Positions 63,266 to 64,000 of a stretch of DNA of 64,000 nucleotides are shown here, piece by piece; position 1 is the stretch's first letter; each line of letters starts with the position of its first letter. The notes beneath the pieces are model-generated. The model was given only the letters and a program-made list of their open reading frames with translations, made no database searches and had not been told where the DNA came from. Source of the stretch: Gordonia polyisoprenivorans (GTDB taxonomy: Bacteria; Actinomycetota; Actinomycetes; Mycobacteriales; Mycobacteriaceae); assembly GCF_017654315.1 (NCBI RefSeq), contig NZ_CP072203.1:3906001-3970000 (forward strand). Direction: 5' to 3'. The translations under genes and the position numbers were made by a program.

Positions 63266-63775
63266 TCACTCGACGCGTTGCTTGACCACGCACGATCCGG
63301 AGTCGAAGTGCGCGCAGACGTCTTCGGCGTCGGTGCGTGAGCTGGTGGGGCGGGCCACCACGTAGCGACTGCCCGATCCGAGCATCTCACCGGGCAGGAT
63401 CAACGAGCCGTAGTGGTTGTCGCGGGCTTGTTCGGCCCGCCGATAGCTGCCGAACGCGCCGAACTGCGCGTACCAGACGGTGTCGGCGACCGGTGGCACC
63501 GGTAGCGATGGGGTCGGGGCGTCGCTCGCCTCGCTGTCCGCCGGTGTGGTGTCGTCGGTGGTGGTCTCGGTCGGTGTGGCCGACTCGGTCGTCGTCTGTG
63601 TCACCACGACCGTCGGAGTCGTCGATGCGGCGGCCGTACCCGAACCCGTATTCCACTGTCCCCCGGACAGTTTGAGGCCCACGATGACCGCAGCGACGAC
63701 GATCAGGCCGACGACACAACCCACCACGACCGGAACCACCCACGGCGGTCGGGTCGGGCGTCGGTCGTCATGCAT
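63266..63775 (-). CDS. Membrane-anchored protein with SPOR-like C-terminal domain
   Basis: 169 residues. Short cytoplasmic N-terminus, one membrane helix (about 12-36, WVVPVVVGCVVGLIVVAAVI), a Thr/Pro-rich extracellular linker (about 45-95), then about 70 residues WYAQFGAFGSYRRAEQARDN ending VVARPTSSRTDAEDV. This resembles a peptidoglycan-binding SPOR domain. Two cysteines near the end (CAHFDSGSC) may pair. Located just before polA. Confidence 0.75.
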   Translation of the reverse strand: MHDDRRPTRPPWVVPVVVGCVVGLIVVAAVIVGLKLSGGQWNTGSGTAAASTTPTVVVTQTTTESATPTETTTDDTTPADSEASDAPTPSLPVPPVADTVWYAQFGAFGSYRRAEQARDNHYGSLILPGEMLGSGSRYVVARPTSSRTDAEDVCAHFDSGSCVVKQRVE

Positions 63776-63786
63776 GCGCTACTCGT

Positions 63787-63829
63787 GATCGTCGGTTGCT
63801 CAGGATCGTCGGTTGCTCAGGATCGTCGG
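63787..63829. repeat. 17-bp tandem repeat between the SPOR-like gene and polA
   Basis: The unit GATCGTCGGTTGCTCAG occurs twice and then nine more bases match a third copy, in the 64-base gap after the polA stop. The unit GATCGTC also recurs at 63834. It has no clear hairpin and I know no function for it. Confidence 0.75.
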
Positions 63830-63839
63830 AGGGTGATCG

Positions 63840-64000
63840 TCAGTGCGCGGCGTCATCCCACGACCGGCCGTAGCCGACCGACACCTCCAACGGCACCGAC
63901 AGCGTGATGGCGTTGCCCATCTCCTCGCGGACCACGGTCTCGACCTGATCGCGTTCGCCGTCGGCGACCTCGATGACCAGTTCGTCGTGCACCTGCAGCA
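63840..64000 (-). CDS. polA: DNA polymerase I, C-terminal end (partial)
   Basis: The last 53 residues are in the window: LLQVHDELVIEVADGERDQV, then EMGNAITLSVPLEVSVGYGRSWDDAAH. VHDEL is motif C of family A polymerases, with a catalytic aspartate. The rest of the gene lies beyond the right edge. In M. tuberculosis polA is directly next to rpsA; here 13 kb of accessory genes lie between them. Confidence 0.95.
   Translation of the reverse strand, partial: LQVHDELVIEVADGERDQVETVVREEMGNAITLSVPLEVSVGYGRSWDDAAH

Overview
The window is a high-GC actinobacterial chromosome segment, most likely from a mycolic-acid-producing Mycobacteriales member close to Gordonia. I infer this from the composition, the rRNA operon style and the gene order. 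Two blocks match the Mycobacterium tuberculosis order Rv1629-Rv1694 as I remember it: polA, rpsA, coaE, DUF402, uvrB, universal stress protein, MBL hydrolase, uvrA, infC-rpmI-rplT-tsnR, pheS-pheT, argCJBDFRGH, the Rv1683-like lipase/acyl-CoA synthetase, a Trm112-like protein, tyrS, a TPR/HAD protein, a small protein and tlyA. Genus assignment was not checked by a 16S search.

Layout. Bases 1-3.3 kb hold tlyA (partial), a small hypothetical gene and a TPR-HAD fusion, all on the minus strand. Bases 3.4-9.3 kb are a complete minus-strand rRNA operon (16S-23S-5S, no tRNA in the spacers) with a promoter just after tyrS, a long leader and a terminator after 5S. Bases 9.3-14 kb hold tyrS, a Trm112-like gene and a 1009-residue lipase/AMP-ligase. 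Bases 14-22.7 kb are the arginine operon argC-J-B-D-F-R (4-base overlaps) then argG-H, with tandem ArgR-box-like palindromes on an apparently leaderless argC promoter. Bases 22.8-28.8 kb hold pheS-pheT, tsnR, rplT, rpmI and infC. infC has an AUC start and a terminator hairpin in its leader. Bases 29-37.3 kb carry smaller genes (DUF1844, Lrp/LysE pair, a frameshifted nitrilase, an NTF2-like gene), uvrA, an MBL hydrolase and a DoxX protein with four near-identical 22-residue repeats. Bases 37.4-45.5 kb hold a GGCT-like gene coupled to a HelD-type ATPase, a universal stress protein, uvrB, DUF402, a histidine-phosphatase lipoprotein and coaE.

The accessory parts are inserts relative to the tuberculosis order. 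Insert one (45.5-48.9 kb, between coaE and rpsA) has an AztD-like zinc metallochaperone lipoprotein preceded by a Fur/Zur-type palindrome, and divergently a membrane protein translationally coupled to a linalool dehydratase/isomerase-family protein that keeps the two active-site cysteines. Insert two (50.7-63.8 kb, between rpsA and polA) has a 2'-5' RNA ligase-like protein, a secreted lipase, a methyltransferase, a deazaflavin-type reductase, and a polar amino-acid ABC transporter whose binding-protein gene is split by an IS3-family element. It also has a divergent catabolic cassette (isopropylmalate/isocitrate-type dehydrogenase; APC permease, amidohydrolase, TetR regulator) with a good palindromic operator, and a SPOR-like membrane protein. 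The window ends inside polA.

No tRNA gene, CRISPR array or prophage was seen. The best candidates for something new are the LDI-like pair next to the Zur-like operator, the DoxX repeat protein, the TPR-HAD fusion and the TetR-type cassette. Three apparent single-base frameshifts (nitrilase, IS3 orfB, binding-protein signal peptide) could be real decay or sequencing error.
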